IMG/VR virus record: IMGVR_UViG_3300010389_000042
Span: 1 to 39,633 of that record
Source: a virus
Strand: one strand, 5' to 3'
DNA: 39,633 nt
Position 1 is the first letter of the stretch. Each line of letters starts with the position of its first letter. Shown here piece by piece: positions 12,563 through 18,868 of this stretch. The position numbers and the translations under genes were made by a program. Under the pieces are notes generated by a model. That model did not search any database and had not been told where the DNA came from. It saw only the letters and a list, made by a program, of their open reading frames with translations.

Positions 12563-13105
12563 ATGAAGAAGCTAATCGGCCTCTACAGCCCCGCTGCTGG
12601 TTCTGGTAAATCCACCGTCGCCCAGTGGCTGGCGGAGGAGCGCGGTTACACGATCGTGCCATTTGCCCAGACCTTGAAGGAGATGCTGATTCCGATGCTT
12701 AAGGCCCTGGGTTATGACCAGGCCGGAGCCGAGGATCTCGTCTTCAAGCACAAGCAGGTGGTCGTGCCATCTGCCGAAGTGAGTGTCAGGCACATGCTTC
12801 GTACGCTTGGCACCGAGTGGGGCCGATCCTGCGTTCACCCTGAGATCTGGTTGCGTTGCTGGTCCGAGCGAATCAAGCAGTACGACAAGGTCGTGGTTGA
12901 TGACTGCCGTTTTCTCAATGAGGCGCAGTTGATCAAGAACCTGGGTGGCGCACTCTGGTATGTCGAAAGACCGGGTATTCCCAAGTCCTTTGAACACGTC
13001 AGTGAAGGCGGCTTAAACGACTACAACGGCTTCGATTGCGCTGTATTTAACGATGGTGCAATTGAAGACTTGACAACTAAGCTGCGACTACTAGCGCACG
13101 CTTAG
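12563..13105 (+). CDS. Deoxynucleoside monophosphate kinase
   Basis: 180 aa. Transfers phosphate from ATP to dNMPs, supplying dNDPs for phage DNA synthesis. A P-loop (SPAAGSGKST, 9-18) opens the protein. The VRHMLRTLGTEWGR segment (about 75-88) is the hallmark of phage T4 gp1-type dNMP kinases and is followed by a VVVDDCRFLNEA segment (about 111-122) matching the family's DxRFxNE motif. The length is normal for the compact phage form. Together with the dCTP deaminase at 14081-14605 it points to active nucleotide metabolism. The stop overlaps the next GTG. Confidence 0.92.
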   Translation: MKKLIGLYSPAAGSGKSTVAQWLAEERGYTIVPFAQTLKEMLIPMLKALGYDQAGAEDLVFKHKQVVVPSAEVSVRHMLRTLGTEWGRSCVHPEIWLRCWSERIKQYDKVVVDDCRFLNEAQLIKNLGGALWYVERPGIPKSFEHVSEGGLNDYNGFDCAVFNDGAIEDLTTKLRLLAHA

Positions 13106-13413
13106 TGGCTTCACTGCGGTATCACGCCGGCCGGATGGTCCTGTACGAAGGATCCGAGGGTTGGCGTGTCCGCATTAAGACCCACACGGGCAAGCTGGAT
13201 TTACCGCTGAGCTGCACAGAAATTGAGCAGGCGGTCGTTGAAGCCGAGCAACTTTATGCCGACGCTCGGGCTATCACAAACAACAAGCCCAGGTGCCAGC
13301 ACTGCATCCACTGGGAATTTGTTGCGGCACAATGCGGAATAGGTTTCCCGGAGGGACGTTCAAGTGGAGGAGTCTTCGCAAAAAGCTGCTCAGCCTTCTG
13401 GGCCAACCACTGA
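13105..13413 (+). CDS. Hypothetical protein with recurrent C-terminal Cys module (102 aa)
   Basis: GTG start overlapping the kinase stop by one base. The N-terminal 60 residues form a beta hairpin and a helix (EIEQAVVEAEQLYADAR), similar to small DNA-binding or nucleotide-handling domains. The C-terminus repeats the four-Cys module of the two upstream zinc proteins: CQHCIHW, then Cys, GFPEG, VFAKSC. A zinc-binding role is inferred. It overlaps the next gene by 50 bp. Confidence 0.75.
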   Translation: MASLRYHAGRMVLYEGSEGWRVRIKTHTGKLDLPLSCTEIEQAVVEAEQLYADARAITNNKPRCQHCIHWEFVAAQCGIGFPEGRSSGGVFAKSCSAFWANH

Positions 13414-13600
13414 TTACGTCGTTCCCGATGACGCCTTTGACTGTGGTGACGGCTTCTATATCGAGGTGAGCACTGAGCCAGGGATTGGCGAAGTTCGCTA
13501 TCGGGCTTGTATGCCGAATTGTTCTATCGGCCGTTATGCCAATGATCTCTGGCAGGCTCAGATCTACATAGAGCATATGAAGGCTGCTCGCTTCGGCTGA
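13364..13600 (+). CDS. Hypothetical protein (78 aa), last gene of the rightward series
   Basis: GTG start in another frame inside the end of the previous gene. An N-terminal flexible stretch is followed by a beta-rich domain (YIEVSTEP, EVRYRACM) and a helix (DLWQAQIYIEHMKAARFG). Its last 77 bp are antisense to the convergent HNH gene. Not recognised. Confidence 0.65.
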   Translation: MEESSQKAAQPSGPTTDYVVPDDAFDCGDGFYIEVSTEPGIGEVRYRACMPNCSIGRYANDLWQAQIYIEHMKAARFG

Positions 13601-13889
13601 TCCAGCACAGCAGCTTGTGAGCCCTGAAGAAGTTCCAAAAAGGCTGCTTGATCCACCACAGCCAAACTGACGAGTGGGACTTGTCGGCATTGCAGCGCAG
13701 GCAAGCTGGCACGCAATTGCGGATCGTCGTCGGACCACCGTGAGCCTTGGCTTTTACGTGGTCGATTGTCGTGGCATGGTCCCCGCAATAGGCGCAGGTA
13801 TGGTCCCAAGCGGAGAAGATTGAGGCACGGAAGCGTTGCTTACTCGCTTTTTTGCTAACGAGATAGATGCCATCAATCTGATGCTCCAT
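13524..13889 (-). CDS. HNH endonuclease with paired CxxC (121 aa)
   Basis: ATG at 13889, overlapping the stop of the 58-aa gene; a start at 13937 would cover more of that gene. The core is CAYC (32-35), the metal-binding IDHV (42-45), a GG turn, N58 and CLRCN (63-67), the arrangement of HNH nucleases such as the small phage restriction-type or terminase-associated enzymes. A Trp-rich C-terminus (VWLWWIKQPFW) follows and is seen, as I recall, in cyanophage homologues. Possible roles are DNA nicking during packaging or homing. It converges on the rightward operon with a 77-bp overlap. Confidence 0.82.
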   Translation of the reverse strand: MEHQIDGIYLVSKKASKQRFRASIFSAWDHTCAYCGDHATTIDHVKAKAHGGPTTIRNCVPACLRCNADKSHSSVWLWWIKQPFWNFFRAHKLLCWISRSEQPSYALCRSEPARDHWHNGR

Positions 13890-14049
13890 CTTTTGGAAGT
13901 TCGTAGGTGGCGATCTCGATGTCGATGATGTCGTCATCGGTTTTGAAGCACTCTGAGATGCAGGCGTAGATGTCGCCTGGGATGTTCTCAGGGTCCTGCG
14001 CGGTCTCGAAGTAAAACTTCCCGGTTACTTCGATTAAGTACCGCTGCAT
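13873..14049 (-). CDS. Small acidic protein (58 aa)
   Basis: ATG at 14049, 31 bp after the dCTP deaminase stop, coupled to the HNH gene by a 17-bp overlap. A strand (RYLIEVTGKFYFE), a helix (IYACISECF) and a C-terminal strand with many acidic residues (DDDIIDIEI). Short but well placed. Function unknown. Confidence 0.7.
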   Translation of the reverse strand: MQRYLIEVTGKFYFETAQDPENIPGDIYACISECFKTDDDIIDIEIATYELPKDGASD

Positions 14050-14080
14050 GGGAGAGGCTCTCCGCTTCGACTCAGGGTAG

Positions 14081-14605
14081 CTAAAGACACTCCTCCCAGC
14101 TCGGCATCACGCGGGGCTGGCCGTTGTAATGCCCAATTTCTCCATAATCCAAATCAGGATTAGTGACCATCAGCAGGAAGACCATCTGACCAATCTTCAG
14201 CCCTGGGTAGAGGGGCAGATTATGGAAGCGCCTGTTGTTCTTCAACTCCAAGGTGAGCTTGCTTCCGTTCCACCCGCAATCGGCGTACCCAGCGTGGCTG
14301 TGCTCGTAGCCCTCTCTGGCGCGTGACGACTTGAGGCAGAACATGCCGCAAATGTCGGCGGGCATATTGAACACTTCGAGGGTTTCGGTGAGTAAAAACT
14401 CGCCGGGGGCCATCAGATAAGGATTTTCCTTGGTGCAATGAGCGATCGACTGGATCTGCAGCTCAGTGGTGTGCTCAACCTCGACCATGATGTTTTCGCC
14501 AATCCGCAGGTCCAAAGATGCGGGGTTGAGCAGATCCAACTCGTAGGGAACGACCATCCGCTCTTGCTGGCACAGGCGCTGGATCTCGTGGTCGGGAACG
14601 ATCAC
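14081..14605 (-). CDS. dcd: dCTP deaminase
   Basis: 174 aa. Deaminates dCTP to dUTP on the way to dTTP and belongs to the trimeric dUTPase/Dcd fold. The phosphate-binding CLKSSRAREG (90-99) corresponds to the family's GRSSLARLG, the HAGYADCGWNG segment (104-114) to the IDPGW motif, and E120 in LTLEL is in the place of the catalytic Glu of bacterial Dcd. A PLYPGLKIGQ segment (131-140) follows. The GR of the usual GRSS is replaced by LK, which is a divergence to note. A dUTPase assignment is less likely because the catalytic Glu is present. Confidence 0.9.
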   Translation of the reverse strand: MIVPDHEIQRLCQQERMVVPYELDLLNPASLDLRIGENIMVEVEHTTELQIQSIAHCTKENPYLMAPGEFLLTETLEVFNMPADICGMFCLKSSRAREGYEHSHAGYADCGWNGSKLTLELKNNRRFHNLPLYPGLKIGQMVFLLMVTNPDLDYGEIGHYNGQPRVMPSWEECL

Positions 14606-14629
14606 ATGCTTTTTATTTCTCAGAGCACA

Positions 14630-15367
14630 TTACTCGGTATATCGCTGATTATCATCCGTTTTCCACTGCCAGCCGCCAGCTGTAATACGAATTGCCCAGC
14701 CCGTACCAGGGCCTTCAACTTCCCAGCGCTTGAGCCATTGCTTTCTTGGATATAGAACGTACTTGGCCTCCTGCTTGTCCTTGTGACCGCCATGGATGAG
14801 ATCAGGGTGTCCCATGGGATCGTGGGCTACGAAGAATTGATCGGTGTATCCGACAATCACGCTCCAGTGGCCATAACCTCTGGGACGCTCACCCTTGCTG
14901 ACGTCACCGTGATGCAGCCAGCCCACAGCAACCGGACGACCTGCGTCGATCTCTTCTTCGAGCAGTTGGGGCGTTGCGTTGTCGACGTATTCGGCGGTCA
15001 AGCCAAGTTCCTTTAGGGCAGAGATATGCGCGTAAATCTCAGTTGTATCGCCGTACTTGGCCCGTATTTTGTCGTAGTCATTTGGGTAGAGCAGGCCGGC
15101 CTGATCCGCTGCAACCATTGCAATTGCCGCAGTGAAGCACTTGCGATAGCCGTTTGGCAGATCAAGCTGGTGAAAGTAAGGGGTTGGTAGCCACTCAATC
15201 CGGCCCCCTGCTTTCCAAATTTCGTACCAATCTGCATTCCGATCCAGCAAGTGCTCGGGAAGGTCAGCTTGGAGTTGGTTGATTGCCGCGATCTGGTGTG
15301 GCGCTGCGGTGTATCGACTAAAGAAATCGGTTAATCGCAACGTCATAGCCAAGAACAGCGGCAACAT
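14630..15367 (-). CDS. C39-like cysteine peptidase, candidate endolysin
   Basis: 245 aa. ATG overlaps the previous stop (TAATG), a strong coupling signal. The central domain has the papain-type C39-like triad: C77 in the GYRKCFTA segment, H167 in GYGHWSVIVGY and D183 in AHDPMG. The C-terminus ends in a Trp-rich segment (GGWQWKTDDNQ) that might bind cell-wall or glycan. No signal peptide; the N-terminal MLPLFLAMTL is hydrophobic but short. With three tiny membrane or coiled-coil proteins upstream, a cell-wall-cleaving endolysin is plausible. A processing protease is the alternative. Confidence 0.82.
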   Translation of the reverse strand: MLPLFLAMTLRLTDFFSRYTAAPHQIAAINQLQADLPEHLLDRNADWYEIWKAGGRIEWLPTPYFHQLDLPNGYRKCFTAAIAMVAADQAGLLYPNDYDKIRAKYGDTTEIYAHISALKELGLTAEYVDNATPQLLEEEIDAGRPVAVGWLHHGDVSKGERPRGYGHWSVIVGYTDQFFVAHDPMGHPDLIHGGHKDKQEAKYVLYPRKQWLKRWEVEGPGTGWAIRITAGGWQWKTDDNQRYTE

Positions 15368-15507
15368 TATTTCTTATATGTTAGGCCAGGTTTAGGAGTA
15401 GTAGATATTTGATTGACAATATGCATAGGAAGTAGCACCACCGTGCAGATAAAGCACGCCAGTGCTACGTCCACAGCAATTCCAACGATGTCGGAACGAC
15501 GGATCAC
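15367..15507 (-). CDS. 46-aa single-span membrane protein
   Basis: GTG at 15507 overlaps the upstream stop (GTGA) and its TAA overlaps the ATG of the peptidase. The N-terminus (IRRSDIVGI) is basic, followed by one hydrophobic helix (VDVALACFICTVVLLPM), then a polar, basic tail. Size and topology fit a small holin or spanin-like lysis protein, which is an inference. Confidence 0.65.
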   Translation of the reverse strand: MIRRSDIVGIAVDVALACFICTVVLLPMHIVNQISTTPKPGLTYKK

Positions 15508-15653
15508 TTGTTCAGGTTCTTGGGCTTCAGGGACTTCACAGTATCGAGAAGCAAAGCAACAACCCCGTTCTGCTTCAGGTTTGATGCACCAACCAGCTCA
15601 CTGATCAGTGCAACGACGGCCCAGGTGATAGGGCTGGTCAGGATGTCGTCCAT
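15504..15653 (-). CDS. 49-aa membrane-associated protein
   Basis: ATG at 15653. A hydrophobic first half (ITSP-type start with TWAVVALISELVGAS) and an amphipathic, basic C-terminus (VKSLKPKNLNK). Coupled to the next small gene by GTGA. Similar short proteins occur in cyanophages as far as I recall. A holin or antiholin role is possible from context. Confidence 0.65.
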   Translation of the reverse strand: MDDILTSPITWAVVALISELVGASNLKQNGVVALLLDTVKSLKPKNLNK

Positions 15654-15677
15654 GGAATTGCTGTAACTACAAAAAGC

Positions 15678-15938
15678 TTAGTGCTGGTGCCTGGATCCTT
15701 CTATGCGTGCCACTGCTGCTTCGAGCTCACGCAAACGGCTAAATACTTCGGCATCACGGCTTCTCATGTCGGTATGCAAGACGTCGAGGCGAGTGGCCAC
15801 ACTGTCGACGGATGCAGTTAGGCGGATTACAGCGTCTCGGCTTTCTACGGCACGTTTTCCATTATTCGATGCACTCATTGCGGCTACCGTTACTGAGGCC
15901 CCCGCAATGGCAGCCAGGATCTCAATCACAGGAGCCAC
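15678..15938 (-). CDS. Membrane-anchored coiled-coil protein (86 aa)
   Basis: GTG start. Residues 4-22 form a membrane helix (VIEILAAIAGASVTVAAMS), followed by a helix with heptad character (about 30-80: VESRDAVIRLTASVDSVATR and FSRLRELEAAVARIEG). The topology of one N-terminal span plus a long coiled coil is that of spanin-like or holin-accessory proteins. It is the first gene of the leftward peptidase series. The opposite gene begins only 18 bp away. Confidence 0.75.
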   Translation of the reverse strand: MAPVIEILAAIAGASVTVAAMSASNNGKRAVESRDAVIRLTASVDSVATRLDVLHTDMRSRDAEVFSRLRELEAAVARIEGSRHQH

Positions 15939-15956
15939 CTAGACACTCGTTTCATC

Positions 15957-16223
15957 ATGGCAGCCTCGACTGAACAAGAACACGACAGGGACCACACACC
16001 TTTGGCAGACTTTGTTCGCCTAGCGGTCCTGTCCTGGTCGATCTTTATGCTCAGCCTCAATTACTTGGGGCATGTCAAAGCAATGGATCCGACATTCCCT
16101 GCTTCGTTGTTAACTGGCACGATGGCCTCATTCGGGGTATCTGTTGGTAAAGGCAACGGCCAGAAAAAGAAGGACGAAAATAATGGCACAGTCACCGCTA
16201 AATCCCAGGAGAAACAACCGTGA
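15957..16223 (+). CDS. Small membrane protein (88 aa), holin candidate
   Basis: ATG start. Residues about 17-45 (LADFVRLAVLSWSIFMLSLN) form a membrane helix; a second weaker hydrophobic segment runs near 46-64. The tail is very basic and Lys/Asn-rich (KGNGQKKKDENNG). Class II/III holin-like size and charge. The stop overlaps the GTG of the next, exported, protein by GTGA. I recall similar small membrane proteins in cyanomyoviruses. Confidence 0.75.
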   Translation: MAASTEQEHDRDHTPLADFVRLAVLSWSIFMLSLNYLGHVKAMDPTFPASLLTGTMASFGVSVGKGNGQKKKDENNGTVTAKSQEKQP

Positions 16224-16711
16224 AAAGACTCCTCTTCGCAGCCGCCATTCTGATCGGCGCCGCCGGACCAGCGCAGGCTGATCTGACCCATCGCATTACC
16301 TCCAGCGTTTCGCTCACCGTTGATGCCGCGGCCAGTGCTGCCACCCGCATCGGGTCCAGCTACTCGGTGACCGGTAACAATGTCACCCTGGACACCGCTG
16401 GTGGACTTGGCTCGCTGACAGCCGGCAACGCTGTTGGTTACACCGCCGCCGATTACAGCGTGACTACGCCGGGAGACGCTTTTTCCTTTACCGAAGCGTT
16501 TACCGAAGGCGACGCCACTCCCTCCGCTACCACCGTCACTTCAGGAGTTGTTGGATCGCTTCCGATGCTGGGCAATACGACGACAACAGCAGGGGGTGTC
16601 GCGGGTCTGCTTGATGGTTCCATCGCCAGTGATCACGTCATCAGCTTGACCGCTGGTGGTGCGGGCACCAGTGCCGTTGGTCAGATGGTCACTGAGATCA
16701 AGATCGACTAA
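16220..16711 (+). CDS. Exported Ser/Thr/Gly-rich protein (163 aa)
   Basis: GTG start overlapping the previous gene. A clear signal peptide (MKRLLFAAAILIGAAGPAQA, cut before DLTHR). The mature part is Ser/Thr/Ala/Gly-rich and beta-like, with a SASV-type N-terminal strand, a SYSVTGNNVTLDTAGG turn and regular repeats of short strands. It resembles conserved cyanophage hypothetical proteins, though I cannot name a family. Export across the inner membrane by the host Sec pathway is expected, so it would reach the periplasm or the cell surface during infection. Coupled to the next gene by TAATG. Confidence 0.82.
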   Translation: MKRLLFAAAILIGAAGPAQADLTHRITSSVSLTVDAAASAATRIGSSYSVTGNNVTLDTAGGLGSLTAGNAVGYTAADYSVTTPGDAFSFTEAFTEGDATPSATTVTSGVVGSLPMLGNTTTTAGGVAGLLDGSIASDHVISLTAGGAGTSAVGQMVTEIKID

Positions 16712-17136
16712 TGCGCTGGTTAGCTGTATTGGTGCTATTTGCGGGGGCAGCGTCAGCTGTTCCCGTGGTGCCTAACTTCCGTACTGGCACGATGACTTCT
16801 CGCACGGAGTCAACGACGCAGATGACGGAACAAATCCGCAGCGTCAATTACGCGACTGGTTACACCTACAGCGCATCAGGCACAAACGTGCAACACTCTG
16901 GGTCAGGCATCGTGCCAGATGCCTCCGCAACTCAGACTCAAACCATCGACGGCGTTACTTCTAGTTGGACCGGACTCAAACTCCAGAACAAGCCCAATTG
17001 GTCAATCGTCAATCCAGGCGGTTCGTTCTCATTCGTGGAGCACTATTCCGGGCCAGGCTTAGAGGCCGTCACGGAAATCACCCGCACCACGGTCGTAGAA
17101 AGCGTTACGGATACGGTCTCTGTGTTTGGGCCTTAG
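16711..17136 (+). CDS. Exported beta-rich protein (141 aa)
   Basis: ATG overlaps the previous stop by one base. Signal peptide residues 1-16 (MRWLAVLVLFAGAASA) with predicted cut before VPVVPNF. The mature protein is rich in Thr, Ser and Gly with many short strands, and has a GGSFSFVEHY segment. Similar architecture to the preceding protein, and from memory both have cyanophage homologues. The stop TAG (17134) lies inside a region where the next gene's signal-peptide-like sequence is already open in a different frame. Confidence 0.82.
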   Translation: MRWLAVLVLFAGAASAVPVVPNFRTGTMTSRTESTTQMTEQIRSVNYATGYTYSASGTNVQHSGSGIVPDASATQTQTIDGVTSSWTGLKLQNKPNWSIVNPGGSFSFVEHYSGPGLEAVTEITRTTVVESVTDTVSVFGP

Positions 17137-17141
17137 CGCTG

Positions 17142-17867
17142 TTGCCCCAGCAGGCACTTGCTCAGGCCAACGCAACCGCTAATCCCGTGGCAAACAGCAC
17201 TGGCTCGGTGACAAACCAAGCCATTCAGATGCTTACGGGTCCCTACCCGACTAATGCTTACGGGCCAGGTATTTCATGCCAAGGGCCGACCCTCAACATC
17301 TCGCCGTTCGTAACCAAGAGCAATTCGTACGCTCTGCCGTATAGCTCGACAGTTCGTACTCCGTATTACGATCCCACCGACGATGACGAAAACGGCGTAC
17401 CCGATAACCCAGGAAATATCCTCTATTACCAAGAGGTCCCGAGCGGTCAGAAAAATAACCACGCCTTGAACTTCGGCATCAGCGCCACCGTATCAATTCC
17501 GCTGGATGGTGGCCTACAGGAGCGATGCAAGGCTTCCGCTGACACTCACACCGCGCTCCAACGCCAGCTACTTGCCAACAAGCGACTGGACTTTGAGCTA
17601 TCTCGTCTGCGGCACTGTGGTGAACTGGCCCAGAAGGGGATTAGTTTTCACCCGAAATCCAAGTTCTATACCGTCTGCTCCGACGTGGTCCTAGTGCCGA
17701 AGCCGGGCCAGGTCCTGCCGCACCGTCACCGGATCACGGTTTCAGCGCCCGACGCAAAGCGCGTATCGCCCGATTCCGGTCCCGCTGAGCCAGCCGCCGC
17801 TCCCACACAGAGTCAACCTTCAAAGGCACGCCCCTTACCTGTGCAGCCTTTTTTACCACCTTCTTAA
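17142..17867 (+). CDS. Exported conserved-type cyanophage protein, start unclear
   Basis: The frame is open from 16965 to 17867. From about 17103 it encodes a clear signal peptide (basic RKRYGYG, hydrophobic LCVWALALL, cleavage after QQALA) leading into QANATANPVANSTGSV. There is no ATG, GTG or TTG in frame between 16965 and 17142, where a TTG gives a start that would lack the hydrophobic core. The signal peptide must therefore be translated from 16965, from an unusual start, or by frameshift from the gene before it. The mature part has Cys residues (ISCQGPTLN, CKASAD, RHCGE, YTVCSD) and a helical middle (HTALQRQLLANKRLDFELSR). The last 134 bp are antisense to the convergent gene. Confidence 0.7.
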   Translation: MPQQALAQANATANPVANSTGSVTNQAIQMLTGPYPTNAYGPGISCQGPTLNISPFVTKSNSYALPYSSTVRTPYYDPTDDDENGVPDNPGNILYYQEVPSGQKNNHALNFGISATVSIPLDGGLQERCKASADTHTALQRQLLANKRLDFELSRLRHCGELAQKGISFHPKSKFYTVCSDVVLVPKPGQVLPHRHRITVSAPDAKRVSPDSGPAEPAAAPTQSQPSKARPLPVQPFLPPS

Positions 17868-18399
17868 CGGTCGGTTTGATCAGCTTGAGGATTAGTTCTC
17901 CTGCTGGTTTTGCCACCAGAGCAGCAGTGGAAGCCACCAAGGCGATCGTGGTCGTCGTGACCACCATCTCCATGGACGGAAGCCCGTCCACCACTTTTTC
18001 GAGTAGCGGTTTTGGTAACGCTGGAACTTCCGCTCTCTTAGGTATCGGCGCATCTGATTCAGGTAGTCGCGGGACTGAAGGGACGTTAGGGGACGACTGT
18101 TCCTCGTCCTCGGAATCTGCGGCCCTCGGTTGTACGGGCAATGTACGTACATATTCATGCGGCGAAAAGTCCATCGGGTTGAACGATGGAACCTGACCGT
18201 GGGGGCAAAACGCTCCAACTCGACCCGGATCGTCTTCCAACAACCTTGGGTTGAGTTTGGCGTCCGGGTGAACTGGAACGCAACCCGGCATCTCGATGAT
18301 GGGCGGGCCAAGTTCCAGGGTTACAGGTGGAGCACTGGGCAGATTTGGAACCGGAATTTCGCGGATCTGGGGGATGCGGATCTCAGGGATCTCAGGCAT
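17734..18399 (-). CDS. Proline-rich protein with C-terminal membrane helix (221 aa)
   Basis: ATG overlaps the previous stop (TGATG). The first 30 residues have Pro-Glu/Ile repeats (PEIPEIRIPQIREIPVPNLP), followed by a Cys-containing domain with MPGCVPVHPDAKLNPRL and FCPHGQVPSFNP, an acidic Ser-rich linker, and a hydrophobic helix near residues 148-167 (VVTTTTIALVASTAALVA). The tail is strongly basic (KKVVKKAAQ, RRLAQRDRNRAIRALRR). As I recall, proteins with the PGC and PSFNP segments occur in cyanomyoviruses. A structural or envelope-spanning role is plausible; unknown. Confidence 0.8.
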   Translation of the reverse strand: MPEIPEIRIPQIREIPVPNLPSAPPVTLELGPPIIEMPGCVPVHPDAKLNPRLLEDDPGRVGAFCPHGQVPSFNPMDFSPHEYVRTLPVQPRAADSEDEEQSSPNVPSVPRLPESDAPIPKRAEVPALPKPLLEKVVDGLPSMEMVVTTTTIALVASTAALVAKPAGELILKLIKPTVKKVVKKAAQVRGVPLKVDSVWERRLAQRDRNRAIRALRRALKP

Positions 18400-18623
18400 C
18401 AGAAGGGCAGTGCGGGTCCAGTCGCCTCGGGCATCTTGGGCATAGCACCTTTGATCTTGCCCTCAAGTTCGGCCTCGATGTGCTCGGTCACCTTGCCGCC
18501 AATGCGCTCCATGCTTTCGTCCATGAAGCTGTCGAACTGCATGTAAGAAATGACCAGCGCGGCAGTGATGGAAGTTGACAGCGCAAACCCGGCTACCGCC
18601 ATGGCGTTAATGATCGGCTGCAT
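18399..18623 (-). CDS. Small membrane protein with amphipathic tail (74 aa)
   Basis: ATG at 18623, overlapping the upstream gene by 17 bp; a longer frame from 18746 is not supported. One membrane helix at about 4-27 (INAMAVAGFALSTSITAALV), then a helical, charged stretch (MERIGGKVTEHIEAELEGKI). Similar short proteins follow each other in cyanophage genomes as I recall. Coupled to the Pro-rich protein gene. Confidence 0.78.
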   Translation of the reverse strand: MQPIINAMAVAGFALSTSITAALVISYMQFDSFMDESMERIGGKVTEHIEAELEGKIKGAMPKMPEATGPALPF

Positions 18624-18813
18624 TGAGGATTGCCTTCTCGTTGGCGTATGGTTCAACTTTATAGAAGTCGATAGCATCCTGCACATAGGGCACCAACCAA
18701 TCAGGCGGCCAGCAGTACTTCCAGTTACTAGGACGTAAGCAGCCAATCACCACCGTGCGCCACAGCGCATCGCCGTAGTTACGCACCAGTAAATACTGCT
18801 GCCACCAACTCAC
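18607..18813 (-). CDS. Small Trp-rich protein (68 aa)
   Basis: The GTG start follows directly after the T-run of a terminator (plus 18814-18819), leaving no leader unless transcription reads through. Rich in Trp, Tyr and Cys (RPSNWKYCWPPDWLVPYVQD). The pattern of a small hydrophobic N-terminal half followed by a Trp-Cys-Pro-Pro-Asp-Trp segment resembles small conserved cyanophage proteins as I recall. Function unknown. Confidence 0.7.
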   Translation of the reverse strand: MSWWQQYLLVRNYGDALWRTVVIGCLRPSNWKYCWPPDWLVPYVQDAIDFYKVEPYANEKAILNAADH

Positions 18814-18837
18814 AAAAAAGGGCCGCCGCAGCGACCC
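18814..18837 (-). terminator. Rho-independent terminator after the barrel-like gene
   Basis: On the minus strand GGGTCGC pairs with GCGGCCC (one G-T pair) around TGCG and is followed by six T residues. It follows the stop of 18869-19231 by about 30 bases and abuts the GTG of the next gene. Confidence 0.8.
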
Positions 18838-18868
18838 CAGTGGTTGGTGTGATACAGCCAGTATGGCG

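Noticed and set aside
12572-12997. 141-aa minus-strand frame
   Set aside because: Antisense to the dNMP kinase, whose P-loop and family motif are certain.
17060-17136. Canonical -1 slippery heptamer joining the two exported-protein genes
   Set aside because: No X XXY YYZ heptamer in the right frame in the overlap, so a programmed frameshift is not supported.
16965-17141. ATG at 16965 as the start of the third exported protein
   Set aside because: It would overlap the preceding signal-peptide protein by 172 bp and place a 45-residue polar stretch before the signal core; kept only as an alternative.
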